Source: Adiantum capillus-veneris (taxonomy: Eukaryota; Streptophyta; Polypodiopsida; Polypodiales; Pteridaceae). Taken from it: a stretch of DNA of 64,000 nucleotides. Both the position numbers and the translations under genes were made by a program. Positions 10,622 to 20,249 of this stretch are shown one piece after another. Under the pieces are notes generated by a model. That model saw nothing but the letters and a program-made list of their open reading frames with translations. It was not told the origin of the DNA and did no database searches. The stretch covers positions 4,379,001 to 4,443,000 of the forward strand of contig CM043968.1 of the NCBI GenBank assembly GCA_014529385.2. The letters are read 5' to 3'. Each line of letters starts with the position of its first letter. The stretch's first letter is position 1.

Positions 10622-10799
10622 TATACCTGGAAGAAGGAGAAGGTATCTTGCGCACAAGTATCGTTTCTCCTTGACTGGCAAATGTGGGCTCCATCTCGAC
10701 ACCTTTGATTGATTTCAAGAGCGTCAATCGTTCATGGAACATATTTCTCCATAACCTATTTTGCAATTCCTTGGCCGAAATCTGACCATCTTTGTAACT
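10622..10799 (-). CDS. Upstream exon of the same S26-like gene; nucleophile position is Glu
   Basis: Encodes SYKDGQISAKELQNRLWRN, then MFHERLTLLKSIKGVEMEPT and FASQGETILVRKIPSPSS. FHERLTLLKS.KG..M.PT...QG.TLLVRK is the signature of a plant S26-related subfamily. Active S26 peptidases have the nucleophilic Ser in SM.PT; here that residue is Glu (EMEPT), so the product is probably not an active protease. The acceptor is CTCAG|AG at 10800/10799. Two donors fit: CCAG|GTATAG at 10627 or ATA|GTACTT at 10622. Only the second keeps frame with the 9657-9826 exon. The N-terminal exons are missing and may lie beyond gypsy-2. Confidence 0.75.
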
Positions 10800-11312
10800 C
10801 TGAGCATTACATATGGTACACTACGATGTTAATAAAGAATAACCATCATGTGCTATCTTATCCACTGTACCTAATGAAATTTAATAAACTTGCTAGCATT
10901 CACAGCTCGTGATCGCAAATGTAAAGAATCATAACACTTTGAACAACAGTACATAGAGTTACATATACTACTAGCAACCGAAGCAATCAACAAGCTGGTG
11001 CATTGCCCAAAATTGGAAAGAAAAATTTCCGACAATAGAGTTACAAATATACCTTCATAAGGTCAGAAATATATTTCTACAACAAGAATAGAGCCCTTTT
11101 TCATAAAATTGAACGATATGTACAAGACTTGCCCTGAGAGAGAAAAATGTACAACTACTCTGTTGTAATCCTTAGACCCTTTCCAAAGGTCATTTTAAAA
11201 TATCAGTAGGTGATAGAAGGACAGGACAATGGAGGGTGGAAGCCCTCAAACTGTAGCCACACAGTTGGTCATACAACCTTGTGAAGAAAAACTCAAGCAG
11301 TCAAAATCCAGA
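10800..11312 (-). other. Probable intron or upstream part of the S26-like gene
   Basis: AT-rich, no long frame on the minus strand, directly upstream of a strong exon and directly next to the gypsy-2 insertion point. The last five bases (11308-11312, CCAGA) resemble the five after the far LTR (21736-21740, CCTGA). Confidence 0.4.
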
Positions 11313-12768
11313 TGAAACCGGCCCATGGGGCGGTAGGCTTTGATTTTCACCCGAAATTCTTTACTTTACTTTAGACACACACAGAGAAAGAGTACTTTGC
11401 AAAGGGAACCTGCGACGGGAATTAACACTTAAGCACACACAAGGCTCGGAAGCTAGAATGCTCCGAGCAGACGCCGACAACCTGTAGGCCCCAAAGTTGG
11501 CGCCCCTTACGGTATTTCTTTATTCTTTAAGACGGTAGATTACAAAGTAGAGTTCTGGGAATTCTTTACCTGTATCCAGCTAGATACCGCCTGTTTTGGC
11601 AAGATTTCTGCAGCATAACAACCCCAAAACTTGCCCGAAACCAATTCCCTGCTGAAACTCACTTCCACTAGCATAAACCCTTTGATTCTTGCCCAGAACA
11701 GTAAATTCAGCTCGCTGAATTTACTGGGTTTTGCCCTGTTTTCAGCCCTAAACAGTCCCCGAACTGCCCTCTAGCAGAGGCGCACTATTCCCAAGGGTTC
11801 TGGCGTCCGTATGGCTGAAAAACAGTCAAAATACACAGCATAATCAGCGCTGAAATTGCACCTGTACGGTGAGATTATCACCCTCAACGGTGCCTGCTTT
11901 TGGAGTAGCAGTTAGCTACTCCTGTTCCTGCTCAAAGAGGCTCTTGCCTCAGCACAAAAGCATGAAACCACACAGTTGTACATCAGTCAAACGAAGAGCC
12001 CTCTTGTGGGGCATCACATAACTGCACGTAGGGGAGAGAGAGAAATGTGTAGTGTGCAGGTCATCACTCCTAGCACCACACTGTAGATAAAGTGGAAAGC
12101 ATGCACTCCATAGCTCTTAACCCTGTGACACGAAGTTGCAAAATGAGCATCCCAGCTATAAATTCAGCGCCGCTTCTTCTTGCATGAGGAAAGTGCACAG
12201 AAATGTGCCACTTGGCGCATTTACAGACCATTTCCCGTTTTGGGGTTGCCGCCTAAAAATTTCCCGACTGGTTGCCCAATTGACTTTGCGACAGAGTTCT
12301 AAAATATTCCACTTGTCATTCCGGAGATAATGACGTGAACAGATTTCATGGCCCAAAATAACAGTTCCATAATTTTTAGGAGATGCTTCCGTTGGGCTCC
12401 CACTGGTCTTCTGACCATCTATCCCCATTGGGACCACATCCAAAAATGCAATGTGCCCCAACTGTCGGGTACTTTCCTTTGGTGACCCCACCTTGGCTTT
12501 ATGCCTTTATTGAGTTCACTTCCTAGTATCCACCAACTTGCTAAGTGCGACGCGGGGACCTACATGATCTTGAACTGAGCCTACACATCCTCTTACTATA
12601 CGAATTCCACTGCCGACCAACTTCCCGTCAGCAGGTGAAACTACCGTTCACATTGGCCATACAATGTCCGACCATTTGCAACTTCAAAAAGAGGGTCTCA
12701 AAAATAAAGCAAAAATTAACGGAAAGAAACCAACAACTAAGGTTAGCAGTTGCCACGTCCTCGTGACA
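11313..12768 (-). repeat. 3' LTR of gypsy-2 (LTR A)
   Basis: Plus-strand limits TGAAACCGGCCCATGG ... CCTCGTGACA, i.e. TG...CA in both directions. Co-linear with LTR B and LTR C. Contains the block GGGGCGCCAACTTTGGGGCC (reverse strand) also seen in gypsy-1. A conserved short sense frame (MGSPKES..., 12156-12491) recurs in LTR C. The purine tract AAGAGGGGAGTA lies at 12769-12780. Confidence 0.88.
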
Positions 12769-13078
12769 TACTCCCCTCTTAAAATCGCAAACGTCCTCGA
12801 TTGCGTACCATAAATACACGCCACTGATGATCTTGTGTTGTTCGCACTCTTTTTTCATCGCATGTATCCGCAAGAAAGGTCGTGACACATAGATACAAAT
12901 GACTTAATAAGACCTTCATACTTTTGTCATTTCCATCTATTACATTGAATTCATATGTACATTTGATGTGCTAGCCCTATCATTACCCCTCCTTTGCACA
13001 CGTTGAGTTGGGCAATAAGTAGGTTGTAACCCAAAGGCTTCAAGGTGAAGCTGCAATACATTTGGTGACTCTGACAGT

Positions 13079-13820
13079 TCATGCTCTTCCATTCACTTTG
13101 CATCCATAGGCGTAGTTCTTGAACTTCACTAAATAGCGTCTTGCAACCTGTCCTTTAACTTTTCTGTCCTTATGTGCCAAAAGTTGCTCAGGTACCAGGA
13201 TCTCATCAAGTTCCTCAACTTCTGGCTGATCCTGATCTGGCATATCTTTTGGCACATCACCCACGAAGGGTCTTAGAAGACTCACATGGAACGCATTAAT
13301 CAATCTTCCACGCATCAAGCAATTTCAGCCTGTAAGCCACATCGTTGATCTTGTCAAGCACTTGAAAAGGCCCATAGTAACGCATGCTGAGCTTAGGAAA
13401 CAACCATTCCTTGCCCTTCATCTTCTTTAACCTTGCCTTTTCAAACCTTAACAGAACCCAATCAACAAGTGATAACAGCAATTGACGACGGTGACAATCA
13501 CGAGCCTTTTTCTGCTTTGCCTGCATCTTCTCCAAGGCAACTTTAATTTTCTTATACATTTCATCCATGTTCTCAACATATCGATCAACCTCAAAGATCT
13601 TGTCCTTTGTATCCAAAATGAGAGGAACTTTTTTGCCGCCTTCAACAATCTCAAAAGGTGCTTTGCCAGTTGACGAATGTACCGTATTATTGTACGCATA
13701 CTCAAGCATAGGCAAATACTGTTCCCACTTGCCCTTATTATCTGACACATAGCATTTTGGCAAATCTAAGACAGTAGAACTAGCCTCTTCTGATTGTCCA
13801 TCAGTTTGTGGATAAAACAA
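13079..13820 (-). pseudogene. Integrase C-terminal half and chromodomain of gypsy-2
   Basis: The frame 13820-13296 continues the core with YPQTDGQSEEASSTVLDL (Glu present after DGQ), [40 protein letters not shown] and RYYGPFQVLDKIND (GPF domain). The next frame (13318-13079) gives [25 protein letters not shown] and ARRYLVKFKNYAYG, the chromodomain, cut short by a frameshift. Close to gypsy-1 in sequence. Confidence 0.85.
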
Positions 13821-13829
13821 AGACGAGAA

Positions 13830-14483
13830 CTAGAGCGTAGTGCCCATGTTCTCAAACAATCCTCTCCACAACAAACTTGTCATGCGAGGATCACGATCAC
13901 TGACAATCGATTGTGGCATACCATGGTACTTAAACACATTGTACATGAACAAGCGTCCCATCTGATCAGATTTTATCTTCTTCCGAATAGGGATAAAATG
14001 GCCCTGTTTGCTGAACCTGCAGACAATGGTCCATATACCATCATTCCCTGTTGGCGTTCTTGGAAGATCAAAGATAAAGTCCATAGCAATGCTTTCCCAT
14101 GGCTTATCCGGAGTCGACAGTGGTTGTAACAACCCAGGTGTCTTTCCCCTGTCAAACTTGACCTTTTGGCAAATCAGGCATGCTCACACAAAGGCATCCA
14201 CATCTCTCCTCAAGGTAGGCCACTAGAAGAATGTCTCTACTGCTTTAACTGTCTCATCAATACCACGATGCCCTGCATACGATGGGACACGACTCTCTTC
14301 CATGACCTTATGTCGCAATGGCCTAGTGATACAAAGTCTGCCATGCATCATCACAAAACCATCTCTGAAGAGGTAGTGCTCATGATGTTGCCCCTCTTGC
14401 AATTGTTAAAAGATCCTTGCAAATTCTTCATTAGTAGCATACTGTTCCTTCATGTCATCCAACTCATGATGATAAGGAATTGA
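13830..14483 (-). pseudogene. Integrase zinc-binding region and core of gypsy-2
   Basis: MDFIFDLPRTPTGNDG and IVSDRDPRMTS carry the first two catalytic Asp. Upstream the HHCC region is readable (YAGHRG, CLICQKVKFDR) but holds a TGA directly before ACLIC. The frame is in phase with the C-terminal half and separated from it only by TAG (13828-13830). gypsy-1 reads CAG (Gln, RLQFSSSFHPQ) at that site, so this stop is a CAG-to-TAG change. Confidence 0.83.
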
Positions 14484-14893
14484 CACAGCTGAAATTTGTG
14501 GCTTCCTTGATAACGCATCAGCCACAACATTCTTCTTGCCTTCCACATGCATAATCTGGAAGTGGAACATAGAAAGAATGTTTGCCCATCGCATATGCTT
14601 TTCGGATAACTTTGACTGTGTCAAGAAGTATTGCAAGGTCTGATGGTTTATTTGGACAACAAAACCAGCACCTAAGAGATTTGCTTCCAGCTAGAAAGCG
14701 CATGAATCACGGCCAAGAGCTCTTTCTCATAGACTTGCGTAGTCCTCTCTGGCCCTTGCAAAATTCGGCTTTCATAAGCTACTACCCGTCCATCTTGCAT
14801 TAGCACTACTCCAATGCTACTGTCATACGCATCACACTGGACCACAAATGACTTTCTGAGATCTCGCAAAACAATTACTTGATCTAAAGTCAA
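14406..14893 (-). pseudogene. RNase H of gypsy-2
   Basis: 14893-14672 encodes RKSFVVQCDAYDSSIGVVLM, then AYESRILQGPERTTQVYEKE and LLAVIHALSSWKQ, with the catalytic Asp (CDAYDSS) and Glu (YEKELLA) present. After a frameshift 14636-14406 resumes at YFLTQSKLSEKHMRWA and ends in KNVVADALSRKPQ. Function in life: removal of the RNA strand during reverse transcription. Broken by at least one frameshift. Confidence 0.83.
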
Positions 14894-15643
14894 CTTTTCC
14901 TTTTAAGAGACTAAAAGCTGAAATCTCTTTTTGGGTCCATCTGAAAGTGACCTCTTTATTTTGCAAAGCGTGAAGAGGTGATGCTATCTTTGGAAAATTC
15001 CTGACAAACCTTCTAAAGTAGGAACACAATCCCAAGAAGCTTCTGACATCGTACACAGTCTTCAAGTCTGGCCTAGCTTCGACCTTTGCGGAATCCATTC
15101 TGACACCATCCTTTGAGACTATGTGGCCAAGAAAGTGGATCTCTTCCAGGAAGAATTCACTTTTCTTAGGATTGACAAGTAGCCTGTGACTGCACAGCTC
15201 TTCGAACACAATGGTCAAGTGATGCCTATGCTTATCTTTATTCTAGACTATCATGTCATTGAAGAACATCCCAACAAACTCTTGATGCGAGCGGAAAATC
15301 CGGTCCATCATTCTGTTGAACGTGGCAGGAGCATTTGTTAGGCCAACAACATCACTAGAAACTCATAAAGACCAAATGTCGTTCTACACGCAGTCTTGTG
15401 CACATCCATTGGCCTTATACGAATCTGATGGTACCCACTCTTTAGATCTATCCTACTAAAAATTGCAGCACTCTCTAAACGATCGAGAATATCATCAATT
15501 CTAGGAATAGGAAACCTATTCTTGATGGTATTCTTATTCAACGCACCGTAATCAATACACATGCACCATGAGTCATCCTTTTTCTGCACTAGGAGCACTG
15601 GGGAGCAAAAGGGTGAAGAACTAGGCTGAATCAGCCCCTTCAC
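14894..15643 (-). pseudogene. Reverse transcriptase of gypsy-2
   Basis: 15643-15338 holds [55 protein letters not shown] and [12 protein letters not shown], the fingers and palm. 15218-14832 holds FFLEEIHFLGHIVSKDGVRM and the thumb (SFLGLCSYFRRFVRNF). Between them, around 15250, the catalytic box reads FFND followed by M-I-V and a stop, where relatives have FFDD. One metal-binding Asp is therefore Asn. Confidence 0.85.
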
Positions 15644-15712
15644 TAATAACTCTGGCCCATAATCTCTTTTTGTTGCGCCGCACTAACCCTGTAGGGAGGT
15701 CTATTTGGTGGG

Positions 15713-16300
15713 CTACGTCCTGGCACCAAATCTATCCGATAAAAATGCTGACCTTTCTTTATCTAGCACATATAAATTTGACTGACAATTATCTGAGACA
15801 TCACGTGCAAAAATCAAGTACACAAAAAGATGATTCTTTATTACAGAAGTGATAGCCGAAGCAGATACAATAGGGACAGATTCCCCTTGAAGCTTTACAT
15901 CCAAAACATGAGTTTTCCCCCCATGCTGAAGGGTGACCGTCTTGCCAAAGGCATCCAGGACACCATGTACTTTGAACATCCACGGAATTCCAAGTAACGC
16001 ATCGCACCCTTCCAATGGCATGATATAGAACTCTTCTGTGTCTACATATGAGAATATGCAGACGCAGCTTTTCAATAATGGGAGTAACACACTCTGAGTG
16101 GCCAAGACATGCCAACCCTACCTCTGCCGTGTACCTCATCTCTTCAGCTTTGATCCCAGCTTCATAGCTAACTCTGGTGAGATAAAGTTTGCTTTGGCAC
16201 CTAGATCAAAGAAGATGAGTGCCGTCTGATCTCTAACTTTACCCCATGCTCTGTATAACTCGCTGGCATCTGTACTGGGCCTGTCACCCACCATATCTGG
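15713..16300 (-). pseudogene. Aspartic protease region of gypsy-2
   Basis: The active-site loop reads IFFDLGAKANFISPELAMKL, where retroviral-type proteases have D-S/T-G, so the residue after the catalytic Asp is Leu. A frameshift near 16136 leads into VDTEEFYIMPLEGCDALLGI, then PWMFKVHG, the flap and C-terminal part. After it comes the linker to RT. Probably non-functional. Confidence 0.72.
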
Positions 16301-17020
16301 CATCAAACCTGCCGTGGGTTTAAGCTTCTTGCCTTTCTGGTCCTCTTTATCATCTGAGTCAGCTGGTCTTTTCCTTTGTGGACAATTGGTAGCAAAGTGA
16401 CCAGGTTGCTCCCATATAAAGCATTTGTTTTCAACCATTAGGACCTTCTTTTCCTCGAGCGACTTACGCACAAAAGGCTTCCTTTTCAGTTTCTTTGCCT
16501 GCGCTCTAGAAGTCCCGGCTGAATCCTTGTCTTTGGTGGCGTTTTCTGACCCCTGTGACGCTGCAGGAGCCTTTTCACAAAGGGCTTCTTCGTTGAATTT
16601 TTCCTCTACGGCCCTCCTTTCTCGTTGCTCAGAAACCCACTGTCCTCTCCTTTCAACAAGGCAAGACCAGTGTTCGCAACTTCCATAAGCTGAGTGAGAG
16701 TAGCCACTCTGTTCTTTGTACAGTAATCGCGAAGCCCTTTAGGCAACCCACAACAATACTTCTCTATCTGCTCTGTCAATGGCACAAATCTGTAGGAGGT
16801 CACTGAGATTAACGCTTTACAAAACCTCCTATTGTACTCCAGCAAGCTCTTGCACGAAGCTGAAGTAAGCTGGTGCCAATCTGTCATGACGTCGGCTTCA
16901 AATTCATTTGACAGCCAAGCAAATGCAAATATTTGCTTGAAGTAAATCCAAGTGGCGGGTGCCTATCCTTGCATTAACAATGTCGTCCACCATGTGAGCG
17001 CATTGTCCTTTAAGAAAGTG
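16136..17020 (-). pseudogene. gag C-terminal half of gypsy-2 with altered zinc knuckle
   Basis: Reads WHQLTSASCKSLLEYNRRF, LTEQIEKYCCGLPKGLRDYC and EVANTGLALL, a normal gag capsid C-terminal domain. The nucleocapsid knuckle follows: CFIWEQPGHFATNC, in which the second Cys of CX2CX4HX4C is Trp. It continues in frame to the protease. The N-terminal side changes to F-family sequence near 17020. Confidence 0.78.
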
Positions 17021-17725
17021 GCAGACTTTTGGAAGTGCATAGCTACATGGCGTAGCTTGGAGGACTCTGTGAAGCCCCTCGTCTCCAAAGGCTGCATCAA
17101 ATTGATGGATGAAGGCCAACACTTTGTCGGTAACACCAAAGGTGCCATCATAGGTGAGAAAAGAGATACTCTTTCCTTCCTCCTTGAACTTCCTTAGCTT
17201 TTGTGACCTTCGCCATGCAGAAAATGATTTGCGATGTCCTCCCCTCTTGTATTCTCTAGGAGAATAGCCATAACTTTCGTCGAAAGAGGAGGAAGGTGAA
17301 GAAGAAGGAGAAGAGGGTGACCTCTTCCTAACCCTTTTCTTCCTTTGTTTCCTCTCTTGCCTTTCAGAGTGATGAGGAGAAGGACTATGTGTTGATCTTT
17401 TCCTCTTGGGGGGAGTGGACGATCGTCTAAACCGCCGTCTTCGTGGAGCCATATCTTCAAAGGTACTTAAACTTTCATTGCTTTCTTGCTCTTTGGATTC
17501 CTCCTCTCGAATGGGAGAGAGTCTTCTTTTGGGGTCCTCTTCAAGAGGCCTCCTAAGCTCTCTCTCCTATTGGAGAGGAAGGGAAATTCCATAAGGACGA
17601 AGTTGTTGAGTAACTTCGGCTTGCAAAGCACGGTTGCCTATAGCTTGCTGCAACCTAGTGACGAGATAATTCACAAACATGGGAGCATCATCATTAGCAC
17701 CTTCATGTGCAAAATCAAAGCTTAG
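17020..17725 (-). pseudogene. F-family gag N-terminal half embedded in gypsy-2
   Basis: Encodes STPPKRKRSTHSPSPHHSER, a Lys/Arg/Ser-rich tract and GKSISFLTYDGTFGVTDKVL, nearly the same as the F gag at 39747-40568 and unlike the gypsy-2-type gag at 23209-24057. F identity stops at about 17020, after VAMHFQKSA, where gypsy-2 gag takes over at the homologous place. Frameshifts near 17150 and 17460. Confidence 0.8.
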
Positions 17726-18146
17726 TTGCCACTCCTCTTAACCATGTTAACAAAATTTATGTATGTACTTAGTGTATGCTTTGGCAATTCAAAACCTTAG
17801 TTGCCACTCCTCTTAACCTTTGAAAATCGGCTCTTAAGTATCTACACCCACGGCTCGAAGTGGTTAATTATAGAGAGTAGAGGAGTAGGTATAACATAGC
17901 AGAGTTGCCGAGGGCTAGCTCCTTTCGGACTTCTTATGGCTCAATAATGGTAAAGTCGTAGGCAAGTCTAAAAAGACTCCATTATTAAGTCCAAAGCTCC
18001 TGAGGTGTGCATCATCCCCCACATAGTGAACTCAACAAAACCGATAATAGATCCCAGTTCCACTTACCCTAATATAATTAACAACATCAACCATTTATAG
18101 GCTACTTAAGGACCTCTCTTCTTAAGCAAGAAGAGAGAAACCAAAT

Positions 18147-18159
18147 GCTCTGATACCAA
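18147..18159 (-). promoter_or_regulatory. Primer-binding site of the embedded F segment
   Basis: The reverse strand reads TGGTATCAGAGC, a perfect match to the usual plant initiator tRNA-Met PBS, one base after the LTR end. It proves that 18160-19672 is an LTR facing F gag. Confidence 0.88.
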
Positions 18160-19672
18160 TGTAATGGAATTGGCCTATTTAACTTGAGAGTAGCGGAAAT
18201 TAATGAGAGTACTTTTGAGAAATGACTTTGTGAGCATAGCAGGTGAACATAATTGAAGATAGCAATATAATCATAGCAATTAGTTAACTTGGCATGAACA
18301 ATACTTTTGCAAGAGAGAGAATTTAGAGAACATGACAACAGTTGAGGACCGGATTTATGTGGAACCGGTCCCTCCTCCAATAGGCATTTGTATTATGATT
18401 TCTCCCATTAAGAGAGACTTGTTACAATAGAATCTTTGTGTTCCTTGTAACCTAGGTGATGCAATGAAGATGGAAAGCTTCATGCATCACATGCATAACA
18501 TAAACTTGAAGAAAGCTTTAACTATCCCAAGCCTCAATCCCAAGACCTCAAACACCTTCGAAGGTAGAGAGAGCTAGTAGGGAATGAGGGTAGGGAAGAG
18601 GAAGAAGAAACATTTCATATGCTAGCATAGTAATGAAGAAGAAGGAGATGGCAGCATTGAAGCATGGCTCTTGGTTGGATTTGCACTCCATAGCCAAGAG
18701 TGTTGGTGTAGGCTCTCAACCTCTACTTGCTTGGAGAAGGAGAGGGAGCTCTTGTACTTTGCATAGCACACAATGAGAGTGTTTGTGAGTGTGTGTGGGT
18801 GAGTATACCTTCTAAGCAACCCCCTAGCTTGCTTGGGTCGACCCCCCCTTGTAGCTCATGCTTCAAGCTTATTGGACCCCTCCAAGCCTAGCCAATCACA
18901 AGCAGGAGGCATTACAAGCAGCAAGGGTAGCCTTGAGACAAGTGTCCCCCTTCCCCTTTGAGAGAGAGGACTTCATAAATGCAAAATCAATTAATTAAAT
19001 ATCCTAAATTATCATTGGACCCCTTGGGTGGCAAACCAATAGGCTTTAGGCACACAATGAGGGCAACATGAGGAGGAACTTGACAAGTGTCCCTTCTGCT
19101 TTCTTTGTACCATGTATGCCTGGTGTGAGTGTGTGGGAGTTCTCTCTCATCCCCCCTCATGTAGGGCTCGCCCCCTCCTTGTAGGGATTGAATATTTGAC
19201 TTTTTGACACCTCAAGCCCCTCATGCATAGGCCCAATTCCCATCACAAGCTTGGCCCTTAAGCACTTTAAACTTGGGCTGGGTTCTCACCTCAAGTGCAA
19301 CCCTAGCATCTCAAGCACCTCAAGCACCTCAGTCATCAAGCATGACAAGTAGGACTAGCACCTCGAGCTGGGTCGGGTTCCCGCCTCAAGCTCAACCCTA
19401 GCTTACCTAAGGTCAAAGTACTTTTACCCACATTATTGGAGGTTTTCAATGAAGCTAACCCTAAGGTATTATGCTCCATTGCTTAGCCTTGCTCTTTGAT
19501 AGACCATCTCTCATTTGGGCCCCTTTACCATTGGCCCCGTGTTGAGATAGATCTATAAGCACATGTCTATATCTTAACACTTGTTCCCGTTTATTCTCCC
19601 ACATTAAGTGATCAATTTAATATGAGAAAATCATTTGGGTTGGTTAGATATTAGATATTAGAATTTATAACA
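18160..19672 (-). repeat. F-family LTR embedded in gypsy-2
   Basis: Limits TGTAATGGAATTGGCC ... GAATTTATAACA on the plus strand, co-linear with both LTRs of the F element at 34367-42583. It has F 5' leader and gag on one side and F purine tract plus 3' UTR on the other, so it is neither a solo LTR nor the end of a normal insertion. Confidence 0.87.
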
Positions 19673-20066
19673 TTACCTCTCTCTTGAAATCATAGTCGTC
19701 CTCGACTATGAGGTAGAAGAGATAAAGCCTTAGTCATTAGTCAATTTTACTTAGCGGGTAGAGGATCCCTTTTTACCCTACGACATCTTTCCAAGATGGA
19801 TGACTAATCCATTTGGTGCTTGGGAGACATAGCTGCCGCAAGCATGTATGCTCTTTAGTCCATTTCATTTTCCCAAAGTAAAGTGACAAATTCTACTTGG
19901 TGTTTAAGAGACGTCGTCATCACAAACATGATTCTAAGCATGCATATTAGTTAAATTTGTGCACAATTGAAAAGAGGGCCAGTCTTATAAGACAAAAACA
20001 TGAGTCATTTAAAAGAAATTTGTACATTTGCTTACTATAATGTAGCATTGTAAGCATTGACAAAGT
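19673..20066 (-). other. F-family purine tract, 3' UTR and last codons, embedded in gypsy-2
   Basis: The reverse of 19673-19686 is AAGAGAGAGGTAA, the F polypurine tract. Beyond it the sequence tracks 35923-36310 of the F element (shared CATAGTCGTCCTCGACTATG and CCCTACGACATC). The last bases reverse-translate to MNFVNAYNATL-stop, the C-terminus of F Pol. At 20066/20067 it switches abruptly to gypsy-2 gag. Confidence 0.85.
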
Positions 20067-20157
20067 TCATACAATCTCGAAGACCATAGGAGTTTCCTGC
20101 CTATCCTTTGAAGAGAAACCCTCTTCCATAATGCCCTTCCCTTTGTTGACCATAGTG
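20067..20157 (-). pseudogene. gag N-terminus of gypsy-2
   Basis: About 30 codons starting MVNKGKGIMEEGFSSKDR, matching the start of the gag at 24057 (MADKGKGIMEEGSSSKDR). The frame is cut at 20067 by the F-derived segment, so roughly the next several hundred bases of gypsy-2 gag are missing. Confidence 0.78.
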
Positions 20158-20232
20158 TAATCCCACGTTCCTGTACTTTGTGTCTTTACCCAAAACAACC
20201 GAGGCTCACTTCTTGAGAAAAAGTGATTGATA

Positions 20233-20249
20233 TCCCAGCAATGGAACCT
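20233..20249 (-). promoter_or_regulatory. Candidate primer-binding site of gypsy-2 (not initiator Met)
   Basis: Directly inside LTR B the minus strand reads AGGTTCCATTGCTGGGA. LTR C has the same with CCGGGA. It does not match the initiator-Met PBS. It resembles the complement of a tRNA-Asp-like 3' end (family consensus TGGCGCCGTTGCCGG), with mismatches including the first base. Tentative. Confidence 0.35.

Noticed and set aside
12136-12491. Overlapping frames on both strands inside LTR A, with relatives in LTR B and C
   Set aside because: Their similarity is explained by LTR homology. No known protein feature, and the B copy is frameshifted.
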